Source: Weissella tructae
Lineage (GTDB): Bacteria > Bacillota > Bacilli > Lactobacillales > Lactobacillaceae
DNA length: 64,000 nucleotides
NCBI RefSeq assembly: GCF_000732905.1
Contig: NZ_CP007588.1
Location: forward strand, 1,240,001-1,304,000
Reading direction: 5' to 3'
The position numbers were made by a program, and so were the translations under genes. A model generated the notes under the pieces. That model made no database searches. It worked only from the letters and a program-made list of their open reading frames with translations, and was not told the DNA's origin. Position 1 is the stretch's first letter; every line of letters starts with the position of its first letter. This document shows, piece by piece, positions 34,625 to 44,534 of the stretch.

Positions 34625-35425
34625 TTATTTCGAAAAAATGTACATTTTTTCTTCAATTGCAGTCATTAAGTCGATATTTAGCCACTCTTGATGCCTTTTT
34701 TTAATCCCCAAAGCAACATTTACATACGGAACATCGTCATAATAACGAATCGGCGGGTTCACATGTTGGTGGCCAAAGACAACCGCACGCACATTCTTCT
34801 GGGCTTGTAACAATTCGCCAACGCGCTTTGATCCCATCATTGCATTCACTAATTGCAGTCTCAAATCCTCACTTACGTGTAAATCGTCTTTAATAGGTAC
34901 AAAGTGCGTCGCAAAGATAACTTCTTTCTGATCTGCTTGGGCTTGTTGCAACAACTTCGCCATTTCATCTAAGCCTTTGTCTGTACGTGCTAAATCACTC
35001 TCGTTTTGTGGAATGACACGGTCAAAATAAAGCCCATTATGAAAAGCCCAGCCAGCCTCTTCAGAGACCGTAGGCGACAAACTATAATCATACCAACCAT
35101 TATGACCAATAAGACGAATATTAGAATTTGGTAAGTCTACATATCGTTTGTGCAAATAATGTGGATACGTCTCTTCTAATTCAGCTGCACTAACATTGCG
35201 CCCCATATCATGATTACCTGCCACAAAAAAGACCTGCACATTGTCATGCCGATCACTAATCTCCTGAACAAGCTGTTGCGTTCGCGTGAAATCGTTGTAA
35301 GTATCCCCTACCAACACTAATACGTCTAAATCATGACGTTTAATGACTGATATCAGCACATTTACAGCTGTTTCATCATCAATTTTATTAATATCAAAAT
35401 GTAAGTCGCTAATAAAACCTAACAT
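34625..35425 (-). CDS. Metallophosphoesterase
   Basis: The 266-residue protein shows the calcineurin-like motif set: SDLHF near residue 6, VGDTYND near residue 39, GNHDMG near residue 70, ATHFVP near residue 170 and GHQHVN near residue 218. All six metal-binding positions appear present. It matches the lactic acid bacterial metallophosphoesterase group of unknown substrate. No signal peptide is present, so it is cytoplasmic. It reads into the tRNA region without an obvious terminator of its own. Confidence 0.88.
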   Translation of the reverse strand: MLGFISDLHFDINKIDDETAVNVLISVIKRHDLDVLVLVGDTYNDFTRTQQLVQEISDRHDNVQVFFVAGNHDMGRNVSAAELEETYPHYLHKRYVDLPNSNIRLIGHNGWYDYSLSPTVSEEAGWAFHNGLYFDRVIPQNESDLARTDKGLDEMAKLLQQAQADQKEVIFATHFVPIKDDLHVSEDLRLQLVNAMMGSKRVGELLQAQKNVRAVVFGHQHVNPPIRYYDDVPYVNVALGIKKRHQEWLNIDLMTAIEEKMYIFSK

Positions 35426-35556
35426 CGTGTAGCCTTCTTTCTTATAAAATAGATGAAAAATGTCATATTTTCTATCAAATACACTTAAAATGAACTTGCC
35501 CTTTAAGAACGCGTGTTATAGAATTATTACTATTATCTAATCATAATATCATAAAT

Positions 35557-35575
35557 CGCTAACGTACAATTAGCG
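35557..35575 (+). promoter_or_regulatory. Inverted repeat before dtpT
   Basis: CGCTAA (35557-35562) and TTAGCG (35570-35575) are perfect arms around a 7-base spacer, 23 bp before the dtpT start. It lies in the leader and could be an operator or an RNA hairpin that touches the ribosome site. Confidence 0.4.
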
Positions 35576-35598
35576 TTGGAAATCGGGAGAACACAATT

Positions 35599-37086
35599 AT
35601 GAGCACATCAACGAACCCGGCTGACAAAGAACCGCAGAAACAACGGTCATTTTTTGGTCAACCATACGGCCTAAAGACACTATTCCAAACAGAACTGTGG
35701 GAACGCTTCAGTTACTACGGAATGCGTGCCATCTTGCTTTACTACATTTGGGACCTAATCGCTAGCGGACAACTTGATATTGACCGCGCAACCGCAGCAT
35801 CAATTATGGCGATTTACGCGTCATTAGTTTACCTATCAAGTGTTATCGGTGGATTTATCGCCGACCGTTTGTTAGGTGAATACAAGACTGTCTTCGGTGG
35901 TGGTTTGCTAATCATGGCCGGTCACATTTTCTTGGCATTGCCTGGTGGTGCATTTACACTATTTGCATCAATGGGACTAATCATCTTAGGAACTGGGCTA
36001 TTGAAGCCGAACGTTTCTTCAATGGTTGGAACACTATACCAAGGAAATGACTTGCGTCGTGACTCTGGATTTTCAATTTTCGTTTTCGGAATTAACCTAG
36101 GTTCATTCATCGCCCCACTAACTGTTGGTTGGACACAACAAAACTTCGGGTTCCACGCTGCCTTCTCATTGGCCGCAGTTGGAATGTTGTTCGGATTGAT
36201 CCAACTACACCGTGGTAAGAAGGATATTCCTGCTGAATCATACTACGCGCCAGACCCAATTCAACCTGAAGAAGTTCGTCCATTGGTATCTAAGTTAGTT
36301 ATCGGTGCTGTCGTCTTCGTTCTTGTCTTGATCTTGATGTTCTTGATGGGTTGGACTTCTATTGAAGCTTTCATTAATCTACTTACGATTATTGCCTTGC
36401 TTCTACCTATCTCATACTTCGTTACAATGAGTACAAGCCCTAAGGTCACACCTGAAGAACGTTCACGTGTGTGGGCCTACATTCCACTCTTCATCGCTGC
36501 CATTCTTTTCTGGGCGATTGAAGAACAAGGATCAATCGTTTTGGCAACATTTGCAGCGGACCGTGTTAACTACGCTGGTATGCCTGGTTTCGTTTCACCT
36601 GCTATGTTCCAATCATTGAACCCATTGTTCATTATGTTGTACACACCATTCTTTGCTTGGATGTGGACAAAGTGGGGAAAGAACCAACCTTCTGCCCCAC
36701 TTAAGTTCGCAGCTGGACTAATGTTTGCTGGAGCATCATTCCTATTGATGTCTCTACCTGGAACATTGTTTGGAACTGATGTTCAAGTATCACCATGGTG
36801 GCTAGTTGGTTCATGGGCCCTAGTTATTATTGGTGAAATGTTGATTTCACCTGTTGGATTGTCAATCACCTCACGTTTGGCACCTAAGGCCTTCATGTCA
36901 CAAATGATGTCACTATGGTTCTTGGCTAGCGCCGCTGGTTCTGCCTTGAACGCACAATTAGTCCGTCTATACAATCCAGCCAACGAAGTTTCATACTTCT
37001 TCTACTTTGGAATGACATCAATCGCAATTGGTATCTTATTGGTATTCATGGTACCTCGTATCAAGCGTTTGATGGTTGGTTTGTAA
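35599..37086 (+). CDS. dtpT: Di-/tripeptide:proton symporter (POT family)
   Basis: The 495-residue protein has about 12-14 membrane helices. The POT family signature [18 protein letters not shown] near residue 31 carries the ExxER proton-coupling motif. The second signature [13 protein letters not shown] lies near residue 155. It imports di- and tripeptides with protons. GGGAG precedes the ATG. It is transcribed alone, with a strong terminator, and its products would feed cytoplasmic peptidases. Confidence 0.93.
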   Translation: MSTSTNPADKEPQKQRSFFGQPYGLKTLFQTELWERFSYYGMRAILLYYIWDLIASGQLDIDRATAASIMAIYASLVYLSSVIGGFIADRLLGEYKTVFGGGLLIMAGHIFLALPGGAFTLFASMGLIILGTGLLKPNVSSMVGTLYQGNDLRRDSGFSIFVFGINLGSFIAPLTVGWTQQNFGFHAAFSLAAVGMLFGLIQLHRGKKDIPAESYYAPDPIQPEEVRPLVSKLVIGAVVFVLVLILMFLMGWTSIEAFINLLTIIALLLPISYFVTMSTSPKVTPEERSRVWAYIPLFIAAILFWAIEEQGSIVLATFAADRVNYAGMPGFVSPAMFQSLNPLFIMLYTPFFAWMWTKWGKNQPSAPLKFAAGLMFAGASFLLMSLPGTLFGTDVQVSPWWLVGSWALVIIGEMLISPVGLSITSRLAPKAFMSQMMSLWFLASAAGSALNAQLVRLYNPANEVSYFFYFGMTSIAIGILLVFMVPRIKRLMVGL

Positions 37087-37104
37087 GATTAACAATCACA
37101 ATTA

Positions 37105-37139
37105 AAAACGCCTCTAGCGTATGCTAGAGGCGTTTTTTT
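37105..37139 (+). terminator. dtpT terminator
   Basis: A 14-bp perfect stem (37105-37118 with 37123-37136) with a GTAT loop is followed by a T run. Confidence 0.9.
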
Positions 37140-37174
37140 GTCGCTTATAAATGATACATCTGTTTCCCCTAAGA

Positions 37175-38038
37175 TTACTTAGGTTCTAGTACATCAACTT
37201 CTACTTCAGTAGTAATTGTAACGACTTCGATTTCTTCAGTTGTTCCGTACTTTTCACCAACAATTTGTTCGTAGAACGCAACATTTGCCATTGTCATGTA
37301 TGGTGCAACAAATAAGAATCCAATTCCTAATGTCACAAGACCCAATAGTCCCCAACCAATGAATGTCAAAAATAGCCATACCCAACGCCAGAAGACATTC
37401 CATGTCATCAATGTCCAAGTTGTACGAATAATTGTCTTAAGACGTTCCCACATAGTCATACGTGAAAAATCAACATCATTAAATGCCGTTGTATCCATAT
37501 CTCCAAAAATAGCATCAGAGAACACATAATCTACTAATCCTAATTTGATGCTAACCCAGATAACTAATACAAGCCAAGCAACGAACATCACACCTGCAAT
37601 GATTAGTCCGGCAAAGGCAAATCCATCTAGCAATGCTCCCATCAAAATAGCTGGGATAAATAGCCCAAACAAAGAACCGAAACCTAACAATGTAAAGATT
37701 ACCGCGAAGATTAGATAATCAACTCCCATCGCTAGACGATTACGCCAAACTGTAAACAAGGCAAACCATGACCAACTCTTCGCATATTCACGCGCTTGAA
37801 GTGGTTGACGTTCTTGTAATGACATCAATGTGCTGGCATATGGGAAAAATCCCAACATCAAGAACCCAGACACAACCGCACCAATACCCGCAACATATTC
37901 GTTACCAGTCATGTTTAATACAAACATAAGCACCGCTGGCAATGTCAAAATCTTCAAGATTGAGAAAAAATTACCAGTCAACGCTTCTAGCGCACGCGCT
38001 TTAACTTGACGATTAATTGCATATACATCTTTCTTCAT
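37175..38038 (-). CDS. DUF975 family membrane protein (second copy)
   Basis: The 287-residue protein starts with INRQVKARALEALTGNFFS, the basic DUF975 entry segment, and has about five to six membrane helices. It is the second DUF975 member in the window and is longer than the one at 32727. Its tail is acidic (TTEVEVDVLEPK). It follows a histidine kinase gene on the same strand by 44 bp and could belong to its transcript or regulon. Function is unknown. Confidence 0.75.
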   Translation of the reverse strand: MKKDVYAINRQVKARALEALTGNFFSILKILTLPAVLMFVLNMTGNEYVAGIGAVVSGFLMLGFFPYASTLMSLQERQPLQAREYAKSWSWFALFTVWRNRLAMGVDYLIFAVIFTLLGFGSLFGLFIPAILMGALLDGFAFAGLIIAGVMFVAWLVLVIWVSIKLGLVDYVFSDAIFGDMDTTAFNDVDFSRMTMWERLKTIIRTTWTLMTWNVFWRWVWLFLTFIGWGLLGLVTLGIGFLFVAPYMTMANVAFYEQIVGEKYGTTEEIEVVTITTEVEVDVLEPK

Positions 38039-38082
38039 TCCTTACTCCTCCATACTCCCTAAGTGTTAACGTTTTTATTTTA

Positions 38083-39171
38083 CTACACATCTAAGATGTC
38101 GTCTTCAGTTAATAATGGCAAACGCACAATGAAACTCGTCATTTCATCTGTTGATTCAACATCCACTGTTCCATTATGTGCGTCAATAACACTCTGGACG
38201 ATCGCTAAACCAAGTCCAGTTCCACCGGTTCCCAGATTTCGTGAACTTTCCACACGATAGAAACGGTCAAACAAACGGGCAACTGCTTCATCCGGAATTT
38301 TCACACCATTATTAGTGACACGCACTTCAACCATTCGCGCTACTTCATCTACTTTTGCAGATAAGCGGATAAAAGTTGCGCCATCCCCATACTTCAAGGC
38401 ATTACTAATCAGATTCATAAATACACGCGCTAAACGATCAGAATCTCCCACCATTTCAATGCGATTAGGTCCTGTTAATGTAGAAATGACCATTCCACGT
38501 TCTTTAGCTTCCAATTCATAAGACGCCGCTAACTGTTGTAGCATGGCATCCAAATCCATTGGTGCCCAACGTAATTTAAAATCTACTTGTTGCACCTGCG
38601 TATAATCGAATAAATCTTCAACCAACGACTTCATTTGCTCAGCCTTTTGATAAGCTGTCTTAGCATATGTTTTCGCTTGTTTACTATCAATCATCATGTC
38701 ATCAGGGACAATCAAACCCAAGTATCCCAAAATTGATGTTAAGGGCGTACGTAAATCATGCGACACATTGGTAATCATTTCATCCTTTGAACGTTCAATC
38801 TCACGTTGCTCTTGCATGGCTTGTTGCGCACGCACAAACAATCGTTCAACACTCCGTGCCATTGGATCTAAATCACGACCCCAACGCGCTGCAGGAATCA
38901 CATGATGCCCATCAACGTCTGAGACATCGTGTTCTAATTGTTGTACCAATTGCGTCAAAAATGACAACATCATTTGATCATAGAAATGCAGCACCGTAAA
39001 TACCCAGCCTACCAGTCCAATCAAACCGATGAGTACCCACAACCAGGCGGTCATCGTGATACCAACCGCACCTAATAGACTCGCAAGTCCATAACCGCTA
39101 AGCACAAAAAATAGGGCCGAAACCATACTTTTCATGCCAAACAACAGCCAACTCAAAGCTTTAGGTTTCAT
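38083..39171 (-). CDS. Sensor histidine kinase
   Basis: The 362-residue protein has two N-terminal membrane helices (about 10-32 and 37-60) with almost no outside loop, then a HAMP-like linker. The phosphoacceptor histidine is in NVSHDLRTPLTSILGY near residue 136. The ATPase part has the N-box (NLISNALKYG), G1 and GTGGTGLGLAI. A kinase with no sensing loop usually senses the membrane or works with a partner, as in the intramembrane-sensing group. Its gene follows the response regulator by 39 bp. The signal is unknown. Confidence 0.88.
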   Translation of the reverse strand: MKPKALSWLLFGMKSMVSALFFVLSGYGLASLLGAVGITMTAWLWVLIGLIGLVGWVFTVLHFYDQMMLSFLTQLVQQLEHDVSDVDGHHVIPAARWGRDLDPMARSVERLFVRAQQAMQEQREIERSKDEMITNVSHDLRTPLTSILGYLGLIVPDDMMIDSKQAKTYAKTAYQKAEQMKSLVEDLFDYTQVQQVDFKLRWAPMDLDAMLQQLAASYELEAKERGMVISTLTGPNRIEMVGDSDRLARVFMNLISNALKYGDGATFIRLSAKVDEVARMVEVRVTNNGVKIPDEAVARLFDRFYRVESSRNLGTGGTGLGLAIVQSVIDAHNGTVDVESTDEMTSFIVRLPLLTEDDILDV

Positions 39172-39210
39172 GCCCTACTCCTTATCTATCTTATACACTG
39201 TAATCATGAA

Positions 39211-39900
39211 TTACAGAACTTCAATCTTGTAACCAACACCCCAAACCGTTTGCACGACTTGGTTACCGCCAGTTGCTTCTTCTAACTTATCACGCAAATG
39301 TGACACGTGAACCATGACTGTCTTAGCTGACACCACTGATTCTTGTTGCCAAACACGTTCAAAGATATCATCAGCACTAAACACACGGTTTGGATGCGAG
39401 GCCAACAAGTACAAAATACCAAATTCTAAGGCCGTTAAGTTAATGTCCACACCTTCTGATGTTTTCACTTCATGACTGTCCTTATTAATGGTGATTGGGC
39501 CTACGTCCAATACTTCTGGTGTATCTTGTTGAATCACATTTTGAGAACGACGTAGTAATGCTTTAATACGCGCCATCACTTCTAATGGATTGAAAGGCTT
39601 TGTAACGTAATCGTCCGCCCCAGTAATCAATCCTTGAATCTTATCCATTGCCCCAGACTTTGCTGACAACATCAAAATTGGCACTCCATTGTCTTTACGG
39701 ATTTCTTTAACGACTTCCGTTCCATTCATTTCAGGCATCATAATGTCCAAAACAACTAACCCGACATCAGGATTTGTACGTAATTTCTTCAAAGCATCTT
39801 TCCCATCACCAGCAGTGATTGGGTCATAACCTTCATTCTTTACGTAAATTTCTAGTAATTCAGCAATCTCTTGGTCATCATCAACAATCAAAATTTTCAT
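39211..39900 (-). CDS. OmpR-family response regulator
   Basis: The 229-residue protein has a receiver domain with acidic pocket DDD near residue 8, phospho-Asp in VVLDIMMP near residue 53, Lys in VTKPF, and a C-terminal winged helix ending in VVQTVWGVGYKI. It is closest in style to VanR/YclJ-type regulators. GAGAGGAG precedes the start. It pairs with the kinase at 38083. Confidence 0.9.
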   Translation of the reverse strand: MKILIVDDDQEIAELLEIYVKNEGYDPITAGDGKDALKKLRTNPDVGLVVLDIMMPEMNGTEVVKEIRKDNGVPILMLSAKSGAMDKIQGLITGADDYVTKPFNPLEVMARIKALLRRSQNVIQQDTPEVLDVGPITINKDSHEVKTSEGVDINLTALEFGILYLLASHPNRVFSADDIFERVWQQESVVSAKTVMVHVSHLRDKLEEATGGNQVVQTVWGVGYKIEVL

Positions 39901-39932
39901 TGCGTTCTCCTCTCAACCTACTCGTGTGGCTT

Positions 39933-40655
39933 TTAGCGACGGCGTTGGCTTCCTCCCAAGAATCCACCTTGAATTCCTGTAGCTTGACGCCAGCGACGGA
40001 ATCCAAAATATGTCAACGCAGCCAAAGCAAGGTAAATCCAACCATCTAGGATTGGGTTAAATGTACGTGGAATGAAAGCAAAACTCATGTAACAGATGAA
40101 CCATGCTCCAAACAAAACAATTGTCGCTGCCAAGCGGAACCACATACTACGTTGTGAGCCATCTTGACGTGGCGCAACGATCATTGACCATGCTCCAAAG
40201 AACAAACCACCTGAAACGGCTGTTAGAACCAATGCAGTCAATCCAAATGATCCAACGTTTTGTTGATTTGATTCCAACATTTGTTGACCACTGAACAACA
40301 ACATCAATCCAAACATTCCAGTGAACATTCCGAAGAATACCAAGGCATTATCAACAACGATTGGCCAGAAGCCATATGAGGCATAACCACGTTCAGGCGC
40401 GTTTTCTTGCGCTTTCTTTGTTTCCAAACCTAGGGCTTGTTGTGGTGTTCCAAAAATTTGACGGGCTGTTTGTCCAGTCTTTTGACCAGCCAACAATTCG
40501 CTTTGTACTTGTGCCACTAAACCACTGTTACGTTGCGCTTCAGTTGCTTGGCTTTGTACGTCCCACATAAATTCTTGGTTACGATTTGATAGACCCGCTG
40601 CCGCGAAATCTTCACGTGTTTGTAGCGGGTAACTTGCTTGTGTTGTTTCTTCCAT
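39933..40655 (-). CDS. DUF1129 family membrane protein
   Basis: The 240-residue protein has a soluble N-terminal half with repeated Q/T-rich helices (SRNQEFMWDVQSQA to ARQIFGTP) and four membrane helices in the second half (about 100-215), ending in a basic tail (QRRR). This matches DUF1129 proteins, which in lactobacilli sit next to ychF as here. Function is unknown. Confidence 0.82.
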   Translation of the reverse strand: MEETTQASYPLQTREDFAAAGLSNRNQEFMWDVQSQATEAQRNSGLVAQVQSELLAGQKTGQTARQIFGTPQQALGLETKKAQENAPERGYASYGFWPIVVDNALVFFGMFTGMFGLMLLFSGQQMLESNQQNVGSFGLTALVLTAVSGGLFFGAWSMIVAPRQDGSQRSMWFRLAATIVLFGAWFICYMSFAFIPRTFNPILDGWIYLALAALTYFGFRRWRQATGIQGGFLGGSQRRR

Positions 40656-40681
40656 GTTTTTTCCCCTTAAATCCTACTCGA

Positions 40682-41782
40682 TTAAACGTTGAACAAGAAC
40701 TCCATGATGTCCCCGTCTTGTACCACGTATTCCTTACCTTCTGAGCGGCGCTTTCCAGCTTCCTTAACAGCCTTCATTGAACCAAATTCGTCCAAATCAG
40801 CAAAGGCAACTGTTTCTGCACGGATGAATCCACGTTCAAAGTCAGAGTGAATAACTCCGGCTGTTTGTGGTGCCTTCATACCTGCACGGAAAGTCCATGC
40901 ACGTGTTTCCTTACCACCAGCAGTGAAGTAAGTACGTAGATCCAACAAGTGGTAAGCTGAACGGATCAAACGGTTCAATCCAGGTTCAGTAATTCCTTGC
41001 AATTCCATGAATTCAGCCTTATCTTCATCATCCATTTCAGCAATTTCTTCTTCAGCACGTGCTGAGATACCAATTACTTGTGCGTTTTCAGCCGCAGCGT
41101 ATTCCGCAATTTGTTGGTAGTATGAACCAGCTTCTGGGTCAGCCATGTCATCTTCTGCCACGTTAGCAACATACAAAACAGGCTTTGAAGTCAACAAGAA
41201 CAATCCTTGCACAACGGCTTGGTCGTCTTCGTTAAATTCTAGTGAACGAACTGGCTTTCCAGCTTCAAGCGCAGGCTTGATTTCGCTCAAAACGGCAAAT
41301 TCAGCAACAGATGCCTTATCACCCTTCTTAGCTAGCTTTTCAACCTTTGAAATACGCTTATCAACTGCTTCAAGGTCAGCCAAAATCAATTCTGTGTTAA
41401 TTGTTTCGATGTCATCCAATGGATCAACAGTTCCTGAAACGTGTGTGATGTCATCGTCATCAAAAGCACGTACCACGTGCACAATAGCGTTTACTTGACG
41501 GATGTTTTCTAGGAACTTGTTTCCTAGTCCTTCACCCTTTGAAGCACCCTTAACGATTCCCGCGATATCTGTAAATTCAAATGTTGTTGGTACCAACTTC
41601 TCAGCAGGTACTAATTCTTGAATACGGGCCAAACGATCATCTGGCACTTCAACCATTCCAACGTTTGGTTCGATTGTTGCGAATGGGTAGTTAGCCATTT
41701 CGGCTCCAGCCTTAGTAATCGCGTTAAATAGTGTTGACTTACCAACGTTTGGTAATCCAACAATCCCAGCAGTCAATGCCAT
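40682..41782 (-). CDS. ychF: Redox-regulated ATPase YchF
   Basis: The 366-residue protein has G1 GLPNVGKST, DIAGI at G3, a coiled-coil arm (about 130-200), and a C-terminal TGS domain with FTAGGKETRAWTF. YchF/OLA1 binds ATP despite its GTPase fold and interacts with ribosomes. The start codon is directly after the DUF951 gene by 17 bp. The gene sits in the conserved rsmG-parAB block. Confidence 0.94.
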   Translation of the reverse strand: MALTAGIVGLPNVGKSTLFNAITKAGAEMANYPFATIEPNVGMVEVPDDRLARIQELVPAEKLVPTTFEFTDIAGIVKGASKGEGLGNKFLENIRQVNAIVHVVRAFDDDDITHVSGTVDPLDDIETINTELILADLEAVDKRISKVEKLAKKGDKASVAEFAVLSEIKPALEAGKPVRSLEFNEDDQAVVQGLFLLTSKPVLYVANVAEDDMADPEAGSYYQQIAEYAAAENAQVIGISARAEEEIAEMDDEDKAEFMELQGITEPGLNRLIRSAYHLLDLRTYFTAGGKETRAWTFRAGMKAPQTAGVIHSDFERGFIRAETVAFADLDEFGSMKAVKEAGKRRSEGKEYVVQDGDIMEFLFNV

Positions 41783-41799
41783 ATTGTCGTCCTCTTTTT

Positions 41800-41997
41800 C
41801 TATTCATTTGCATCAGCGTTAGCTGCTTGCAAGACTTTTTTAAATCGCTTGTTAAAATCATGTCGCGTCATCATCAACGTGTGATGACAATTTTGACATT
41901 CAATTTTCATATCCGCCCCAATGCGTGTAATCAACCATGCATTTTCACCACATGGGTGCGGCTTCTTCATTTCTACAATATCACCTAAGTCATACAT
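41800..41997 (-). CDS. DUF951 family small protein
   Basis: The 65-residue protein begins with YDLGDIVEMKKPHPCGENAW and has a cysteine pair CQNCHH, the mark of DUF951, probably a zinc-ribbon-like fold. It is always found near parB and ychF in this group. Function is unknown. GGGG precedes the ATG, and it starts 11 bp after parB. Confidence 0.88.
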   Translation of the reverse strand: MYDLGDIVEMKKPHPCGENAWLITRIGADMKIECQNCHHTLMMTRHDFNKRFKKVLQAANADANE

Positions 41998-42008
41998 GGG
42001 GGTTCCTC

Positions 42009-42929
42009 TTACATGTTATCTAATGACAAATCCAAGACGTCAAAAATACGTGCCAAGTCATCATCTGACAAGTATGAAATTTCGATTTTTCCGGCCCCAC
42101 GTTGGTTACGTGTGACGTTAACCTTAGTTCCAAACTTATCTTCCAACATGTTTTGCGTTGCAGTTAGGTAAGCTGATGGCACAGCCGTTGGCTTTGCTTC
42201 ATCACCTTGTTCATTCAACTTATTAACTAATTGTTCCAATTGGCGAACAGTTAGCCCTTCGTCAATAACACGCTTTGCAACACCAGGAATACGACGCTTA
42301 TTGCGTAGACCTAGTAATGTACGAGCTTGTCCCATTGACAAAGATCCATCATTGACCAAATCCTTCACGACGTCAGGCAATGTTAGCAAACGCAATAAGT
42401 TCGCAACAGCTGAACGTGCTTTCCCTAGACGCTTCGCAACTTCTGCTTGCGTTAAGTTCATCACATCCATCATGTCACGGTACGCTTGCGCTTCTTCCAA
42501 CGGTGTTAAATCTTCACGTTGCAAGTTTTCCAAAATAGCGGCTTGCATCATTTGTTGATCATCAAGATCACGAATAATCGCAGGGACCACTGTTTGGTCA
42601 GCTAATTTAGACGCACGCCAACGACGTTCTCCAGCCAAAATTTCAAATTTCTTTGAATCTTCAGTAGGGCGAACGATAATCGGTTGTAGCACACCGTTTT
42701 CTGTAATTGATGCTGCCAAATCAGCCAAAGCTGTTTCGTCGAAAATACGACGTGGTTGGAATGGGTTTGTGACGATTTGTCCCAAACTCAATTCAATAAC
42801 TGCTTCACCTTCAGCTGCAACAGGTGCGACTTCTTGGACTTCGATTGATGATGTATCAACATTTTGTTCACCAAACAATGCATCCAGTCCACCAACTGTA
42901 CCTAAGCCAGACTTCTTCTTATTCACCAT
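42009..42929 (-). CDS. parB: Chromosome-partitioning protein ParB (Spo0J)
   Basis: The 306-residue protein has the ParB/Srx CTPase domain with NPFQPRRIFDE near residue 53 and GERRWRAS near residue 98. A helix-turn-helix (LTQAEVAKRLGKARSAVANLLR) follows, and a C-terminal dimerisation part. It loads on parS sites, uses CTP and spreads to form the partition complex. It overlaps parA by 11 bp. No convincing parS was recognised by eye nearby. Confidence 0.94.
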   Translation of the reverse strand: MVNKKKSGLGTVGGLDALFGEQNVDTSSIEVQEVAPVAAEGEAVIELSLGQIVTNPFQPRRIFDETALADLAASITENGVLQPIIVRPTEDSKKFEILAGERRWRASKLADQTVVPAIIRDLDDQQMMQAAILENLQREDLTPLEEAQAYRDMMDVMNLTQAEVAKRLGKARSAVANLLRLLTLPDVVKDLVNDGSLSMGQARTLLGLRNKRRIPGVAKRVIDEGLTVRQLEQLVNKLNEQGDEAKPTAVPSAYLTATQNMLEDKFGTKVNVTRNQRGAGKIEISYLSDDDLARIFDVLDLSLDNM

Positions 42930-43686
42930 GGGCCGCTAAGACCTCCTTCGCCAAGTTCAAGTACACTTCTGCACCCTTTGACTTTGGATCGTAATCAATA
43001 ATGGCCATTCCATGTGATGGTGCTTCAGACAGACGCACATTACGTGGAATAGTTGTCTTGTATACTTCACTCCCAAAGTAATCACGGACATTGTTAACAA
43101 CTTCTGTTGATAGATTTGTACGTCCATCAACCATTGTTAGCAAAACACCTTCAACTTCCAAATCAGGGTTAAAGTGTTGCTTCACCAACTTCATGTTGTT
43201 CATCAATTGTCCCAAACCTTCAAGCGCATAGTATTCAGCTTGAACAGGGATCAAAATGGCATCCGCTGCTGAGAATGTGTTGATTGTCACCAAACCAAGT
43301 GAAGGTGGATTGTCAATCAAGATGTAGTCATATTCGCCATCAATCGCTGAGATTGCATTCTTCAAACGCAATTCACGAGCCATAACAGGCGCAAGTTCTA
43401 GTTCCGCACCGGCCAAACGAATTGTGGCTGGTACAATATCTAGTCCTTCGTGTGACGTTGGAATGATTGTGTTCTTGATTGGTTCATTTTGAACCAACAC
43501 ATCATAAACGTCCTTTTCGATTGATGACTTGTGCACACCAGATCCTGATGTCGCATTTCCTTGTGCATCAGTATCGATGATCAAGACTTTTTTACCTAGG
43601 CTCGCCAATGACGCTCCCAAATTAACAGTGGTTGTTGTCTTACCAACACCACCTTTTTGATTTGCTAATGCAATAACGTGTCCCAT
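42919..43686 (-). CDS. parA: Chromosome-partitioning ATPase ParA (Soj)
   Basis: The 255-residue protein has the deviant Walker A KGGVGKTTT near residue 11, Walker A' DTDAQGN near residue 40 and Walker B in YILIDNPPSLG near residue 122. Soj works with ParB in chromosome segregation and in DnaA control. It follows rsmG by 13 bp. Such a block usually lies near the replication origin. Confidence 0.95.
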   Translation of the reverse strand: MGHVIALANQKGGVGKTTTTVNLGASLASLGKKVLIIDTDAQGNATSGSGVHKSSIEKDVYDVLVQNEPIKNTIIPTSHEGLDIVPATIRLAGAELELAPVMARELRLKNAISAIDGEYDYILIDNPPSLGLVTINTFSAADAILIPVQAEYYALEGLGQLMNNMKLVKQHFNPDLEVEGVLLTMVDGRTNLSTEVVNNVRDYFGSEVYKTTIPRNVRLSEAPSHGMAIIDYDPKSKGAEVYLNLAKEVLAAHGE

Positions 43687-43699
43687 TTTATTCCCCTTC

Positions 43700-44419
43700 C
43701 TACAACGGCTTACGAACTGGATCGCCCGGCTTACGTGGATACTTCTTTGGTGTTGGCTTAACTTTGTTAATCACAATAACTGCACGTGGATCACCATTAG
43801 GTAGTGTCACGTCAATTTGTTCACCAATTTTTCCACCAAGCGTCGTAATCGCCTTATTCGCTTCTTGAAGTTCTTCGTCAGCTTGACTTCCCTTCATCGC
43901 TAACAATGCACCACCGACTTCAACAAGTGGCAATGTCAATTCACCCAAAATGTTCAAACGGGCTAAGGCACGAGCCGTCGCAACGTCAAACGTTTCACGG
44001 AACGCACTACTCTTTTGTCCAAATTCTTCGGCACGAGCGTGTGTCACTGTCACATTTTCCAATTCCAATTCACCAACTAAGTCAGCCAAGAACTTAATTC
44101 GCTTGTTCAACGCGTCGATAATCGTAATGTTTAGGTTTGGGAAAGCAATTTTCAATGGAATTGACGGGAATCCCGCTCCGGCTCCAACATCGACCATCTT
44201 CAATGGCTCTGTTTGTAATGCTGGGTAAGCGAAAGCAAGCGTCAATGAATCATAGAAATGCTTCAAATAGACATCATCGCGATCCGTGATAGCCGTCAAA
44301 TTCATATGTTCATTAACCGCTACTAGACGTTCGTAATATTTTTCATATTGCATGATTTGTGTGTCTGTTAAAACGACACCATGTTCGCGTAATGCCGCCG
44401 CAAATTCTTGAGGATTCAT
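43700..44419 (-). CDS. rsmG: 16S rRNA (guanine-N7) methyltransferase RsmG
   Basis: The start at 44419 follows GGAGA; eight further upstream codons are not used. The 239-residue protein has the GidB fold with SAM motif VDVGAGAGFPSIPLKI near residue 73 and LTAITDRDDVYLKHFYDSL before it. It methylates G527 of 16S rRNA; loss gives low-level streptomycin resistance. It is the first gene of the partition block. Confidence 0.93.
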   Translation of the reverse strand: MNPQEFAAALREHGVVLTDTQIMQYEKYYERLVAVNEHMNLTAITDRDDVYLKHFYDSLTLAFAYPALQTEPLKMVDVGAGAGFPSIPLKIAFPNLNITIIDALNKRIKFLADLVGELELENVTVTHARAEEFGQKSSAFRETFDVATARALARLNILGELTLPLVEVGGALLAMKGSQADEELQEANKAITTLGGKIGEQIDVTLPNGDPRAVIVINKVKPTPKKYPRKPGDPVRKPL

Positions 44420-44534
44420 ATCATTTCTCCATACTGGTTCCAATAATAAAAGAATACCCTAAAATGCCTATAAATTCAACTCTTAGACCGATTGAATCGA
44501 GTGCACTTCACACGGGTTTATACGGCTTTCTGGC

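Noticed and set aside
34414..34704. A 96-codon plus-strand frame
   Set aside because: It crosses two tRNA genes and a promoter on the other strand; no ribosome site.
38083..39900. This two-component system as regulator of the ATGTAAAG promoters
   Set aside because: OmpR-type regulators usually bind direct repeats near a -35, and neither its position nor its own promoter carries ATGTAAAG boxes; the divergent XRE gene is a better candidate.
42009..44419. parS site near parAB
   Set aside because: No sequence close enough to TGTTTCACGTGAAACA was recognised by eye; a computed search is required before claiming one.
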